Assembly: GCA_016234925.1 (NCBI GenBank)
Contig: JACRNI010000008.1
Coordinates: 1-38,980 of the forward strand
DNA from: Deltaproteobacteria bacterium
GTDB taxonomy: Bacteria; Desulfobacterota; GWC2-55-46; UBA9637; GWC2-42-11
Reading direction: 5' to 3'
Length of the DNA stretch: 38,980 nucleotides
Shown: piece after piece, positions 32,012-38,891 of the stretch
Layout of the letters: every line of letters starts with the position of its first letter
Numbering within the stretch: position 1 is the stretch's first letter
Translations under genes and position numbers: made by a program
Notes under the pieces: model-generated
Told to the model about the DNA's origin: nothing
Databases searched by the model: none
The model's input: only the letters and a program-made list of their open reading frames with translations

Positions 32012-32146
32012 ATGGAAGTTTACCTGCAACTCGTTACAGATTTCCCAGAGATTATTGAAATGGATATAAATCCTTTGATGGTAATGCCGGAAGGCGAAGG
32101 GGTGGTTGCGGTGGATGTGAGGATGGGGATAGGGAGTTCATGCTGA
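32012..32146 (+). pseudogene. Duplicated 3' end of acdA
   Basis: 104 nt (32027-32130) match 30847-30950 of acdA with 11 differences by eye. Nearly all are at synonymous positions (one codon change, Ala to Pro), and the reading frame is kept to a stop at 32144-32146. A chance ATG at 32012 gives a 44-codon ORF. The synonymous pattern suggests both ends came from functional genes, so one was brought in with the RhuM-Fic DNA from a related genome. The following inverted-repeat element begins inside its last codons. Confidence 0.85.
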
Positions 32147-32259
32147 AAAACGCCCATCTGCTGTGTTGTCGCTGTGGCTTCGGCGCTCAACATACTACAA
32201 AGTATGCCTCGCTTGAAGCCTTGCTCCGCCTTGCATCTGGAGCATTTTTGAGCATGAAC
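32136..32259. repeat. 124-bp inverted-repeat element (family C, copy 4)
   Basis: The outer arms GTTCATGCTGAAAAACGCCC and, inverted, GTTCATGCTCAAAAATGCTC pair, with central palindrome CATACTACAAAGTATG. The interior is close to copy 3. It separates the acdA tail duplicate from the AIPR gene. Confidence 0.82.
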
Positions 32260-32270
32260 TATATAAAGGG

Positions 32271-32327
32271 ATGACTACAAACGCAATACTTTTGAGAGCA
32301 AAGTTAAGGGAGGACAACTATGGATGA
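32271..32327 (+). CDS. Possible 18-codon leader ORF overlapping AIPR start
   Basis: ATG 32271 is preceded by AAAGGG and encodes MTTNAILLRAKLREDNYG. The stop overlaps the AIPR start region (ATG 32320), an arrangement suited to translational coupling. There is no homology claim, and it could be chance. Confidence 0.25.
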   Translation: MTTNAILLRAKLREDNYG

Positions 32328-34107
32328 AAGAGATTTTTTTGATAGGTTTATCTCATTACTTGAAAACACTAAAGAGAGATATGAGTTAGATAGTATACAC
32401 GATGCCCTTATTTTATGGGTTGGAGAGAATTATTTATCTCTTGACCCAGAGGAAGTAAAAGAAAGAATAGTAAGCGATAAACATGCGGAAGGAATAGATG
32501 CTGTTCTAATAGATCAGAGAGATTACAATCTTTTTTTTATCCAAGCAAAAACAGTAACTACATTTGATAATACGAAGAAGAATTTTCAAGAGAATGATGT
32601 AAAATTAACATTAGAAGGTGTTAGGTTTCTTGTGAAGGGTGATTATAAAAGAAAAATAACCCCCGAATTAGAAAACCTTATTGATGAGTATCACGAATTA
32701 GACAGGACTGGCGATTATAAAACTACGGTTTTATTTTTAACTTTAAAGAAAGATCCAGTAGACAACAAGTATATAGAAGATTTCAAAAAGAACCATCCCA
32801 AAGCAGGAGTTGATTTTTATAATTTTGAATGGCTATTTGATTTTTATGTAAATAAATATTTACCTATGAGAGATGCTCCGCCAAAAAGAATTTCTTTTGA
32901 GGTATTAAGCAATGTACTTACTAAAGACTCTCCTGATAAATCCAGAGTATTTACTTGCAAAGGCAAGGAACTCGCCAAAATTTATAATGATTATAGAGAG
33001 GCAATATTTCAACAGAATGTAAGATATTCTCTAGGATTGAGACCCAAGAGTATCAATAGGCAAATTTTAGAAACAGCTGTTGATAATACAAGAAGTGTTT
33101 CTTTTTGGTATTTTAATAATGGAATCACAATAGTTTGTAAGACAATAAATGAATCTATATCTGGAAAGGTTATTAACCTTGACGAGGCTCAGATAATAAA
33201 CGGAGCACAAACAACCTATGCATTGTATGAAGCATATAAAAAGGGAGAGTTAAAAGACAATGTGGAGGTTTTAGTTAAGGCAATAGAAAGTAATAATAGA
33301 GATTTTATAGAAAGCGTTACCTTATATACAAATTCGCAGAATGCAATCAGATTAAGAGATCTATGTTCTAAAGATGAGATTCAGACCAAAATACAGAAAA
33401 TACTATTAGATTCCTATAAATATTTCTATGAACGTGCAAGGGGGGAATTTGACTCGTTATATCCAACACCTGAGGCAAAAGAAAAATTATTAGATGAAGA
33501 CTATAAATCTAAAATAATTAACAATGAGAATGCTGCACAATCGTTTTTGGCAATGTATCTAAATAAACCTGCTCAAGCAAAAAGTGAGAAGGGAAGAATT
33601 TTCATGAAGGATACGGCAGGATTTTATGATGATATTTTTAAAAGGAATGATGATATTATTCCAGAAAAAATCTTAATGTCTTGGAAACTCTTGAAATATA
33701 TTGAAACGCAGAAAAAAGAGTATAAGAAAGAGTATAAAATAGCTGAAGATTTGCCAGAGGACAAAAGAAATGAAATTTATAAATATGATTTCTTACTGCA
33801 TAGTGAATATTTCATACTGAATCTTTTTAAAGATTTCTTAAAAGATGGGGAATTTAATATTGATTCTGAAAAAGATGATTTGTTAAATGTAATTAAGAAA
33901 ATTGGTAGTAATGACGCTAAATTTTTAGAGTACTATGAAAGTATTAAGAATTTATTAGCAGAATATATTGATGATAGGAGAAAAAAAGCAGGCTACTATC
34001 ATAATAAATTTTTTAAAAACGAACAGAGTATTGCATTGGTTAGGAACTTCTTCAATCAGAAATATGCCTTTATAGAAGTGATGCCACCTATCAAGAAGAG
34101 TTGTTAA
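32320..34107 (+). CDS. AIPR (abortive infection phage resistance) family protein
   Basis: A 595-aa protein of the AIPR family, associated with abortive-infection phage defence. The N-terminal region has a PD-(D/E)XK-like nuclease pattern: Asp in EGIDAVLID (about 58-65), then a strand ending FIQAK (Gln75-x-Lys77, the QxK variant seen in Mrr-type enzymes). Family hallmarks follow: NVRYSLG (233-239), FWYFNNGIT (262-270) and QIINGAQTT (291-299). Base composition is visibly more AT-rich than the neighbouring lipid A genes, consistent with transfer. RBS GGGAGG precedes ATG 32320. It stands alone between two repeat elements. Confidence 0.85.
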   Translation: MDERDFFDRFISLLENTKERYELDSIHDALILWVGENYLSLDPEEVKERIVSDKHAEGIDAVLIDQRDYNLFFIQAKTVTTFDNTKKNFQENDVKLTLEGVRFLVKGDYKRKITPELENLIDEYHELDRTGDYKTTVLFLTLKKDPVDNKYIEDFKKNHPKAGVDFYNFEWLFDFYVNKYLPMRDAPPKRISFEVLSNVLTKDSPDKSRVFTCKGKELAKIYNDYREAIFQQNVRYSLGLRPKSINRQILETAVDNTRSVSFWYFNNGITIVCKTINESISGKVINLDEAQIINGAQTTYALYEAYKKGELKDNVEVLVKAIESNNRDFIESVTLYTNSQNAIRLRDLCSKDEIQTKIQKILLDSYKYFYERARGEFDSLYPTPEAKEKLLDEDYKSKIINNENAAQSFLAMYLNKPAQAKSEKGRIFMKDTAGFYDDIFKRNDDIIPEKILMSWKLLKYIETQKKEYKKEYKIAEDLPEDKRNEIYKYDFLLHSEYFILNLFKDFLKDGEFNIDSEKDDLLNVIKKIGSNDAKFLEYYESIKNLLAEYIDDRRKKAGYYHNKFFKNEQSIALVRNFFNQKYAFIEVMPPIKKSC

Positions 34108-34111
34108 TTAT

Positions 34112-34136
34112 ACAGATGAGCATTTTTCAGCGTGAA
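34112..34136. repeat. Solo half of a family C element
   Basis: ACAGATGAGCATTTTTCAGC followed by GTGAA is the outer arm of a family C element (compare the left arm at 2910, inverted) without a partner arm nearby. It lies right after the AIPR stop and before the MNT/HEPN pair. Confidence 0.65.
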
Positions 34137-34149
34137 TAGTGGAGGTTGA

Positions 34150-34467
34150 ATGAAACCAAAAGATTTTGAAATAGCCAGAAAACTAAAAGAAAAATTATCT
34201 GAGGTTGTTCCCTTGATTGATTTCAAAGTTTTTGGTTCCAGAGCCAGAGGGGATTATGATGAATATTCGGATATGGATGTCTTTCTTGAGGTTGAAAGTC
34301 TGAATATATCGCTCAAGAAAACTATCCGTGAGATTGTATGGGAAATTGGGTTTGAAAACTCAATATATATATCTCCGCTTATTTTTACCCGCTATGAGTT
34401 GGAAGAATCGCCTCTGCGGGCGTCTCCCATAGTAAAAAATATTAACGAAGAAGGGGTTAAAGTATGA
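34150..34467 (+). CDS. MntA-like minimal nucleotidyltransferase (antitoxin)
   Basis: A 105-aa protein with nucleotidyltransferase motif GSRARGDYDEYSDMD (about residues 29-43), with catalytic Asp 41 and 43. In MNT/HEPN toxin-antitoxin systems this protein adds AMP units to the HEPN toxin and inactivates it. It overlaps the HEPN gene by ATGA, the usual coupling. GGAGG precedes ATG 34150. Confidence 0.88.
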   Translation: MKPKDFEIARKLKEKLSEVVPLIDFKVFGSRARGDYDEYSDMDVFLEVESLNISLKKTIREIVWEIGFENSIYISPLIFTRYELEESPLRASPIVKNINEEGVKV

Positions 34468-34853
34468 CAGATAAGGAGACTCTCTATGCACATCGGCTCA
34501 AGCAGGCTGAAGAAACGCTTTTAGATGCGGAAAGAATGCTGCAAGGCAGTTTCAGCCCAAGGTCTATTATCAACAGGGCATACTATTCAATGTTTTATGC
34601 AGTATTAGCCCTTTTCCTTAAAACCGGTGTTAATATCAAAACCTCCAAACATATTGGGGTTATTTCTATGTTTGATAGAGAATTTGTTAAAACCGGGAAG
34701 ATAGATAAACACTATTCAAAAATCCTTCATGATGTGTTTGATGCAAGACAGGAAAGCGATTATAAAGAATTTGTTGAGCTGTCATACGAAGATGCTGATG
34801 GTTTTGTTAAACTTGCGAAAGAGTTTCTTGATGGCATGAAAAAGGCTATGTAA
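34464..34853 (+). CDS. HEPN-domain protein (toxin partner of MntA)
   Basis: A 129-aa helical protein with the HEPN (UPF0332-type) hallmarks NRAYYSMFYA (about 37-46) and DARQESDY (about 93-100). HEPN toxins are RNases with an RX4-6H motif; here the C-terminal motif reads R-x3-D-Y, so RNase activity is uncertain. It is paired with the upstream nucleotidyltransferase in a two-gene toxin-antitoxin or defence unit. Confidence 0.85.
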   Translation: MTDKETLYAHRLKQAEETLLDAERMLQGSFSPRSIINRAYYSMFYAVLALFLKTGVNIKTSKHIGVISMFDREFVKTGKIDKHYSKILHDVFDARQESDYKEFVELSYEDADGFVKLAKEFLDGMKKAM

Positions 34854-34877
34854 GCAGAAACGCGGAAGTATTTTTTA

Positions 34878-35008
34878 GTGCAAACACAAGATTTGAGTCA
34901 AAGACAAGGAAAGGCTGGCTGGACAAGACGGAGCATACTTATTTAGAGGTATGTGAGTATTTGGACAGTCAGATTTGACGCAGTATTTGACCAAAGATTG
35001 GTTTGCAT
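34878..35008. repeat. ~131-bp inverted-repeat element (family C, divergent copy 5)
   Basis: The arms GTGCAAACACAAGATTTGAG and, inverted, ATGCAAACCAATCTTTGGTC are imperfect repeats. The centre GGAGCATACTTATTTAGAGG/TATGTGAG matches the core of copy 1 in inverse orientation. It lies between the HEPN gene and the DRTGG gene. Confidence 0.65.
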
Positions 35009-35024
35009 AACATAGGAGGCAAAT

Positions 35025-36059
35025 ATGATTTCGGTATATATAGGTTCTACATCTGAATATTCAGGCAAGGGTATGATTGCAATCGGGCTTGGTTTAAAGA
35101 TGCAGGCGCAAGGGCTTAAAATCGGTTACATAAAGCCCTTTGCAAAATCTCTTGAAATACATGTCGAATCTATAAAAGAGGTTTTAAGTTTAAAAGAACC
35201 GATTGAAAGCATGTGTCCTGTGATACTCACGCATGATTTGTTTATGCAGGCGATGAATGACAAGGTAAAATCTCTGGAAGAAAAAGCATCATCTGCATTT
35301 GAAAAGATTTCAAAAGGCAAGGATGCGGTTTTAATCGGCGGTGCTGGAAATCTTGCAGACGGCAGTATGCTTGGCATATCAGGCATAAAAATTACAAAAC
35401 TATTTAAGGCAAAAGTCCTCTTGGTTGAAAGATATAAAGACAGTTCAACAATAGATGATATCCTTTCTGCAAAGGACTATTTTGGAAAAAATCTTAAAGG
35501 TATTATATTAAACTTTGTGCCTGCAAACGGCATTGATTATGTTCAGAAGACCATTGTGCCTTTTCTAAAAAATAAAGGCATTGATGTATTCGGCATATTT
35601 CCTGAAGAGCCTATTCTGAATTCTATATCAGTTGACGAGGCAAGAGAGGCGTTAAATGGAGATATAATCTGCGCTAAAGAAAAAACAAATGAACTCATTG
35701 AACGGTTGAGCATCGGCGCAATGGATGTTGACAGCGCAATGAGATATTTTAGAAAGATGCCGAACAAGGCTGTAATTACAGGCGCGCACAGGACAGACAT
35801 ACATCTTGCTGCGCTTGAGACTTCCACCAGATGTTTAATATTGACAGGCGGACAGATGCCGAATAATATTATAATCGGAAGGGCAGAAAATGCAGGCATT
35901 CCCATAATGATTGTAAAGGATGACACGCTTTCAACTGTTGAAAAGATAGAAAGGGCGATTGCAATGCTCCATTTGAGCGGAAAGAATAAGATTGAAAAGG
36001 CGAGGCAGATGTTTGAGGAAAGGTTTGAGTATGATTTGTTTATGAAGAAGTTGAAATAA
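35025..36059 (+). CDS. BioD-like / DRTGG-domain protein (phosphotransacetylase N-terminal type)
   Basis: A 344-aa protein with an N-terminal dethiobiotin-synthetase-like P-loop domain (about 1-200) and a C-terminal DRTGG domain (about 215-325, KAVITGAHRTDIHLAALE and LILTGGQMPN). This pair is found at the N-terminus of some phosphotransacetylases and as stand-alone proteins, often near ADP-forming acetyl-CoA synthetase; here acdA is 4 kb upstream across the accessory island. The Walker A-like segment SEYSGKG lacks the usual Ser/Thr after GK. The function is probably regulatory and linked to acetyl-CoA metabolism. AGGAGG precedes ATG 35025. Confidence 0.82.
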   Translation: MISVYIGSTSEYSGKGMIAIGLGLKMQAQGLKIGYIKPFAKSLEIHVESIKEVLSLKEPIESMCPVILTHDLFMQAMNDKVKSLEEKASSAFEKISKGKDAVLIGGAGNLADGSMLGISGIKITKLFKAKVLLVERYKDSSTIDDILSAKDYFGKNLKGIILNFVPANGIDYVQKTIVPFLKNKGIDVFGIFPEEPILNSISVDEAREALNGDIICAKEKTNELIERLSIGAMDVDSAMRYFRKMPNKAVITGAHRTDIHLAALETSTRCLILTGGQMPNNIIIGRAENAGIPIMIVKDDTLSTVEKIERAIAMLHLSGKNKIEKARQMFEERFEYDLFMKKLK

Positions 36060-36060
36060 T

Positions 36061-36173
36061 GGGTTCTAGGGTTCAAGGATTCAAGGGTTCTGGTAGTCGC
36101 AACCTTTACGGTTGCGTTTTAACGCAGGCATAAAGCCTGCGGCTACCTTAAATCCTAGACTCCTCGAACCCTC
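36061..36173. repeat. Nested palindrome with 56-bp double-hairpin element, copy 3 (inverted)
   Basis: The core at 36092-36147 is the reverse complement of copies 1 and 2 (GGTAGTCGCAACC start, GGCTACC end). GGGTTCTAGGGTTCAAGG words on the left pair with CCTAGACTCCTCGAACCC on the right. The tolQ ribosome site GGAGG lies outside it. Confidence 0.8.
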
Positions 36174-36193
36174 ATTTTAATACGGAGGTTTCC

Positions 36194-36811
36194 ATGTATT
36201 CTTTCAACATCACCGAATTTTTTGTAAAGGGCGGGATATTCATGTATCCCATAGCCGTCTGCTCAGTTATATCCCTTGCCATATTCATGGAAAGGCTGTG
36301 GAATGTAAGGAGAAAAAAAATAATGCCAAATGGTTTTGCAGACAGGATAGAGAAGTTTTTAAATGACGGCAAACTCGGCGAGGCAACGGGCTTCTGTGAA
36401 AGAGAGAATTCTCCTTTGGCGCGGATACTTTCTACAGGCATAAAAAACCGCGGGAAAGCCAGAGAAACAATTAAGGCAATGATGGAAGAAACCGGCAGAA
36501 AAGAAACCATGCGGCTCTTTAAGAATATTGAGGCGCTTTCAACCATTGCAAGCATATCCACACTTCTTGGACTTCTCGGCACAATATCAGGCATGATAAA
36601 GATATTTGCTGTCATATCGCAGCAGACTGTTGTAAATCCTACCACGCTTGCAGGCGGAATATCAGAGGCGCTTAACACAACAGCATACGGACTTACTGTG
36701 GCGATACCAACAATAGTATTTTACAAATATCTTTACGGCAAGGTGGATGCCTTTATTCTTTCAATGGAAGAATATTCTGTCCATATATTGGAAATTTTAA
36801 AGAAGGAATAA
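36194..36811 (+). CDS. tolQ: MotA/TolQ/ExbB proton channel family protein
   Basis: A 205-aa inner-membrane protein with three transmembrane segments (about 15-35, 110-135, 155-180) and the family block ALSTIASISTLLGLLGTISGM. With TolR/ExbD it forms a proton channel that energises the outer membrane. Only the Q and R type genes are present here, without tolA/tonB, tolB or pal, so Tol versus Exb cannot be decided. GGAGG precedes ATG 36194. Confidence 0.88.
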   Translation: MYSFNITEFFVKGGIFMYPIAVCSVISLAIFMERLWNVRRKKIMPNGFADRIEKFLNDGKLGEATGFCERENSPLARILSTGIKNRGKARETIKAMMEETGRKETMRLFKNIEALSTIASISTLLGLLGTISGMIKIFAVISQQTVVNPTTLAGGISEALNTTAYGLTVAIPTIVFYKYLYGKVDAFILSMEEYSVHILEILKKE

Positions 36812-36814
36812 TCC

Positions 36815-37228
36815 ATGCATTTCAAAAGACCTGAAAAACACGACATAGGGCTTGATATGACGCCGATTATTGATACGGTGTTTAATCTCCTCATATTCTT
36901 TGCGCTGTCATTTAATTTCGGCATAACCCCGGGGATACAGGTAAAACTGCCCTCTGCAAAGGCAGATGTTTTAAAGCATGAGAAAAAAGAGGTCATAGTT
37001 GTTGTAACAAAGGATGGCAGCATATTTCTTGAGCAGAAAAGGATAGACCTTGACGAAATTCTAAAGGAATTTAAAATCATCTTTCGTTCAAATCCTGATA
37101 TTGCATTGATAATACAGGGCGATGAAGAGTCTCTCTACGGCAAGGTTGTAAGGATTATGGATTTTGCAAAAAGGGCAGGCATCACAAAGATTGCAGTTGC
37201 AACAAGGCCAGAAGAGAAGGTGGAATAA
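36815..37228 (+). CDS. tolR: ExbD/TolR biopolymer transport protein
   Basis: A 137-aa protein with one N-terminal transmembrane helix containing the proton-carrying Asp (DMTPIIDTVFNLLIFFA, Asp 20) and a periplasmic domain (about 45-130). It is the partner of the upstream TolQ/ExbB protein, 3 bp away. It converges on purQ with only 2 bp between stops. Confidence 0.9.
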   Translation: MHFKRPEKHDIGLDMTPIIDTVFNLLIFFALSFNFGITPGIQVKLPSAKADVLKHEKKEVIVVVTKDGSIFLEQKRIDLDEILKEFKIIFRSNPDIALIIQGDEESLYGKVVRIMDFAKRAGITKIAVATRPEEKVE

Positions 37229-37230
37229 AT

Positions 37231-37911
37231 TTAAGACAGGATTGATTCAAATATTCCCTTGCCGTCCTTGCCTCCAAGTATTGATTCGCAAGCCCTTTCA
37301 GGATGAGGCATTGTGCCGAATACATTGCCGTCCTTATTTATTATTCCGGCAATATTATGAAGAGAGCCGTTTGGATTTGAATCATCTGTTGTCCTGCCGT
37401 CAGAATCACAGTATCTGAACAATATCTGATTATTATCTTCAAGTTTTTTAATTGTGTCTTCGTCTGCAAAATAGTTTCCATCAGCATGCGCAATCGGGAT
37501 ATTCAAGACCTGATTCTTTTTATATGTTTTTGTAAATATTGTTTGATTATTTTCTATTTTTATGGAAACATTTTTACAGATAAATTTTAATGTTTTATTT
37601 CTCATCAAAACACCCGGTAAAAGCCCTGCCTCTGTGAGTATCTGAAACCCGTTGCATATGCCGATAACAATACCGCCGTTTTTTGCAAACTTAACAACCT
37701 CATTCATTACAGGCGAAAACCTTGCAATAGCGCCTGTCCGCAGATAATCGCCATAGGAAAAACCGCCGGGAAGGATTATGCAGTCAAAACCTTTGATGTT
37801 TGTGTCTTTATGCCAGATGTATTCTGCGCTTTGATTAAATACATTTTTAACAACATGATAACAGTCCTGTTCACAGTTTGAACCGGGGAATACTATGACG
37901 CCGAATTTCAC
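37231..37911 (-). CDS. purQ: phosphoribosylformylglycinamidine synthase subunit PurQ
   Basis: Glutaminase subunit of FGAM synthase in purine synthesis. At 226 aa it is a class I glutamine amidotransferase with nucleophile Cys 86 in GICNGFQIL, opening [15 protein letters not shown], and His/Glu in PHPERACES. The start is GTG at 37911 with a strong AGGAGG five bases upstream; the longer frame to 37992 adds only non-conserved residues. purS and purL are not in the window. Confidence 0.93.
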   Translation of the reverse strand: MKFGVIVFPGSNCEQDCYHVVKNVFNQSAEYIWHKDTNIKGFDCIILPGGFSYGDYLRTGAIARFSPVMNEVVKFAKNGGIVIGICNGFQILTEAGLLPGVLMRNKTLKFICKNVSIKIENNQTIFTKTYKKNQVLNIPIAHADGNYFADEDTIKKLEDNNQILFRYCDSDGRTTDDSNPNGSLHNIAGIINKDGNVFGTMPHPERACESILGGKDGKGIFESILS

Positions 37912-38039
37912 AAAACCTCCTGTAAGAAAAAGGATATTAAAAAAAGCGGTTAATGATTTTAATAAGATATTATAGATTTTTAAAGGTGTCAAGTATTTGT
38001 AACTTTATTTGTAACTTTACATAAAGCGCAAAATAATTC

Positions 38040-38068
38040 TTGACAAGTATTTGAAAGTATTTTATAAA
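38040..38068 (+). promoter_or_regulatory. Near-consensus sigma-70 promoter of the tRNA-tuf operon
   Basis: TTGACA (38040-38045), exactly 17 bp, then TATAAA (38063-38068); tRNA-Thr begins 37 bp later. A strong promoter is expected for a tRNA/elongation-factor unit. The purQ promoter must lie on the opposite strand in the same 190-bp gap (TTGACA at 37987-37992, with an uncertain -10). Confidence 0.8.
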
Positions 38069-38105
38069 TTATTACTTCTATTATTTTCAGCCAAAAATAG
38101 TTTTT

Positions 38106-38180
38106 GCTGGCGTAGCTCAATGGCAGAGCAGCTGATTTGTAATCAGCAGGTTGCGGGTTCAAATCCCATCGCCAGCTCCA
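38106..38180 (+). tRNA. tRNA-Thr (anticodon TGT)
   Basis: The acceptor GCTGGCG pairs with CGCCAGC, the anticodon stem GCTGA/TCAGC encloses TTTGTAA (anticodon TGT), the T loop is TTCAAAT and CCA is encoded. It is the first of four tRNAs before tuf. Confidence 0.95.
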
Positions 38181-38312
38181 GAAGACAACATTCTTGCGAA
38201 TGTTTAATTGGAAATTGAAGATTGCAGACTGTAAATTTTAAAATTAAAGCAATTCAATTTGCAATTTAGAATTTACAATTTTCATTTTACAATTCTCACG
38301 AAGTGAGTAAAG
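38181..38312. repeat. ~130-bp tRNA spacer repeat, copy 1
   Basis: AATTGGAAATTG...TTAAAATTAAAG...CAATTC words form a long AT-rich hairpin and end in TCTCACGAAGTGAGTAAAGG. A closely similar sequence follows the second tRNA-Thr (38753-38886), ending identically before tuf. Confidence 0.75.
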
Positions 38313-38397
38313 GGAGAGGTACCCGAGTGGCCAAAGGGGGCAGACTGTAAATCTGCTGGCGCTGCCTACGGAGGTTCGAATCCTCCCCTCTCCACCA
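38313..38397 (+). tRNA. tRNA-Tyr (anticodon GTA)
   Basis: A class II tRNA with long variable arm: acceptor GGAGAGG/CCTCTCC, anticodon loop ACTGTAAAT centred on GTA, variable arm GGCGCTGCCTAC, T arm GGAGG-TTCGAAT-CCTCC, encoded CCA. Confidence 0.95.
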
Positions 38398-38403
38398 GCG
38401 AAA

Positions 38404-38506
38404 TGCAGGGATTTGTGGTTAGAGATTAGGGATTAGTTACTCATAAGGATTGTATGGTTGGTATTTAACTATACCCTAATCCCTAATTACTAATCCCTGT
38501 AGTTAG
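38404..38506. repeat. Word-repeat hairpin between tRNA-Tyr and tRNA-Gly
   Basis: CAGGGATTTG and AGAGATTAGGGATTAG words face complementary CCCTAATCCCTAATTACTAATCCCTG, giving a long hairpin in the tRNA precursor. Confidence 0.6.
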
Positions 38507-38580
38507 GCGGGTGTAGTTCAATGGTAGAACTCCAGCCTTCCAAGCTGGATGCGTGGGTTCGATTCCCATCACCCGCTCCA
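38507..38580 (+). tRNA. tRNA-Gly (anticodon TCC)
   Basis: Acceptor GCGGGTG/CACCCGC, anticodon stem CCAGC/GCTGG with loop CTTCCAA (TCC), T loop TTCGATT, encoded CCA. Confidence 0.95.
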
Positions 38581-38584
38581 AAAA

Positions 38585-38668
38585 GCAGGGATTAAAAGGC
38601 AGGGATTAGGGGTTAGAGTTTAGGGGTTAGTAAATAATAAAAAATTTATTCTAATCCCTAACCCCTGT
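38585..38668. repeat. Word-repeat hairpin between tRNA-Gly and tRNA-Thr
   Basis: AGGGATTAGGGGTTAG words on the left face CTAATCCCTAACCCCTG on the right. It is similar in wording to the spacer after tRNA-Pro at 8822-8860. Confidence 0.6.
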
Positions 38669-38675
38669 ATTTATT

Positions 38676-38752
38676 GCCCATGTAGCTCAGTTGGCAGAGC
38701 ACTTCCTTGGTAAGGAAGAGGTTCACCGGTTCAATCCCGGTCATGGGCTCCA
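38676..38752 (+). tRNA. tRNA-Thr (anticodon GGT)
   Basis: Acceptor GCCCATG/CATGGGC, anticodon stem CTTCC/GGAAG with loop TTGGTAA (GGT), T loop TTCAATC, encoded CCA. It is the last tRNA before tuf. Confidence 0.95.
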
Positions 38753-38886
38753 GACAACATTTTTACAAATATTGAATTGGAAATTGTAGGTTGCAAATTA
38801 TAAATTTTAAAATTAAAGAAATTCAATTTACAATTTAAGATTTACAATTTTCAATTTACAATTCTCACGAAGTGAGTAAAGGGAGG
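38753..38886. repeat. ~130-bp tRNA spacer repeat, copy 2 (tuf leader)
   Basis: A paralogue of 38181-38312 with the same AATT-rich hairpin words and identical TCTCACGAAGTGAGTAAAGG end. Its last bases supply the tuf ribosome site (GGGAGG). Confidence 0.75.
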
Positions 38887-38891
38887 ACAAT

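Noticed and set aside
30964-35024. Prophage or full integrative element
   Set aside because: No integrase, structural, replication or conjugation genes are present; only defence or toxin-type genes and repeats.
37912-37992. 27-residue N-terminal extension of PurQ
   Set aside because: GTG 37911 has AGGAGG at ideal spacing and starts at the conserved KFGVIVFPG; the extension is not conserved.
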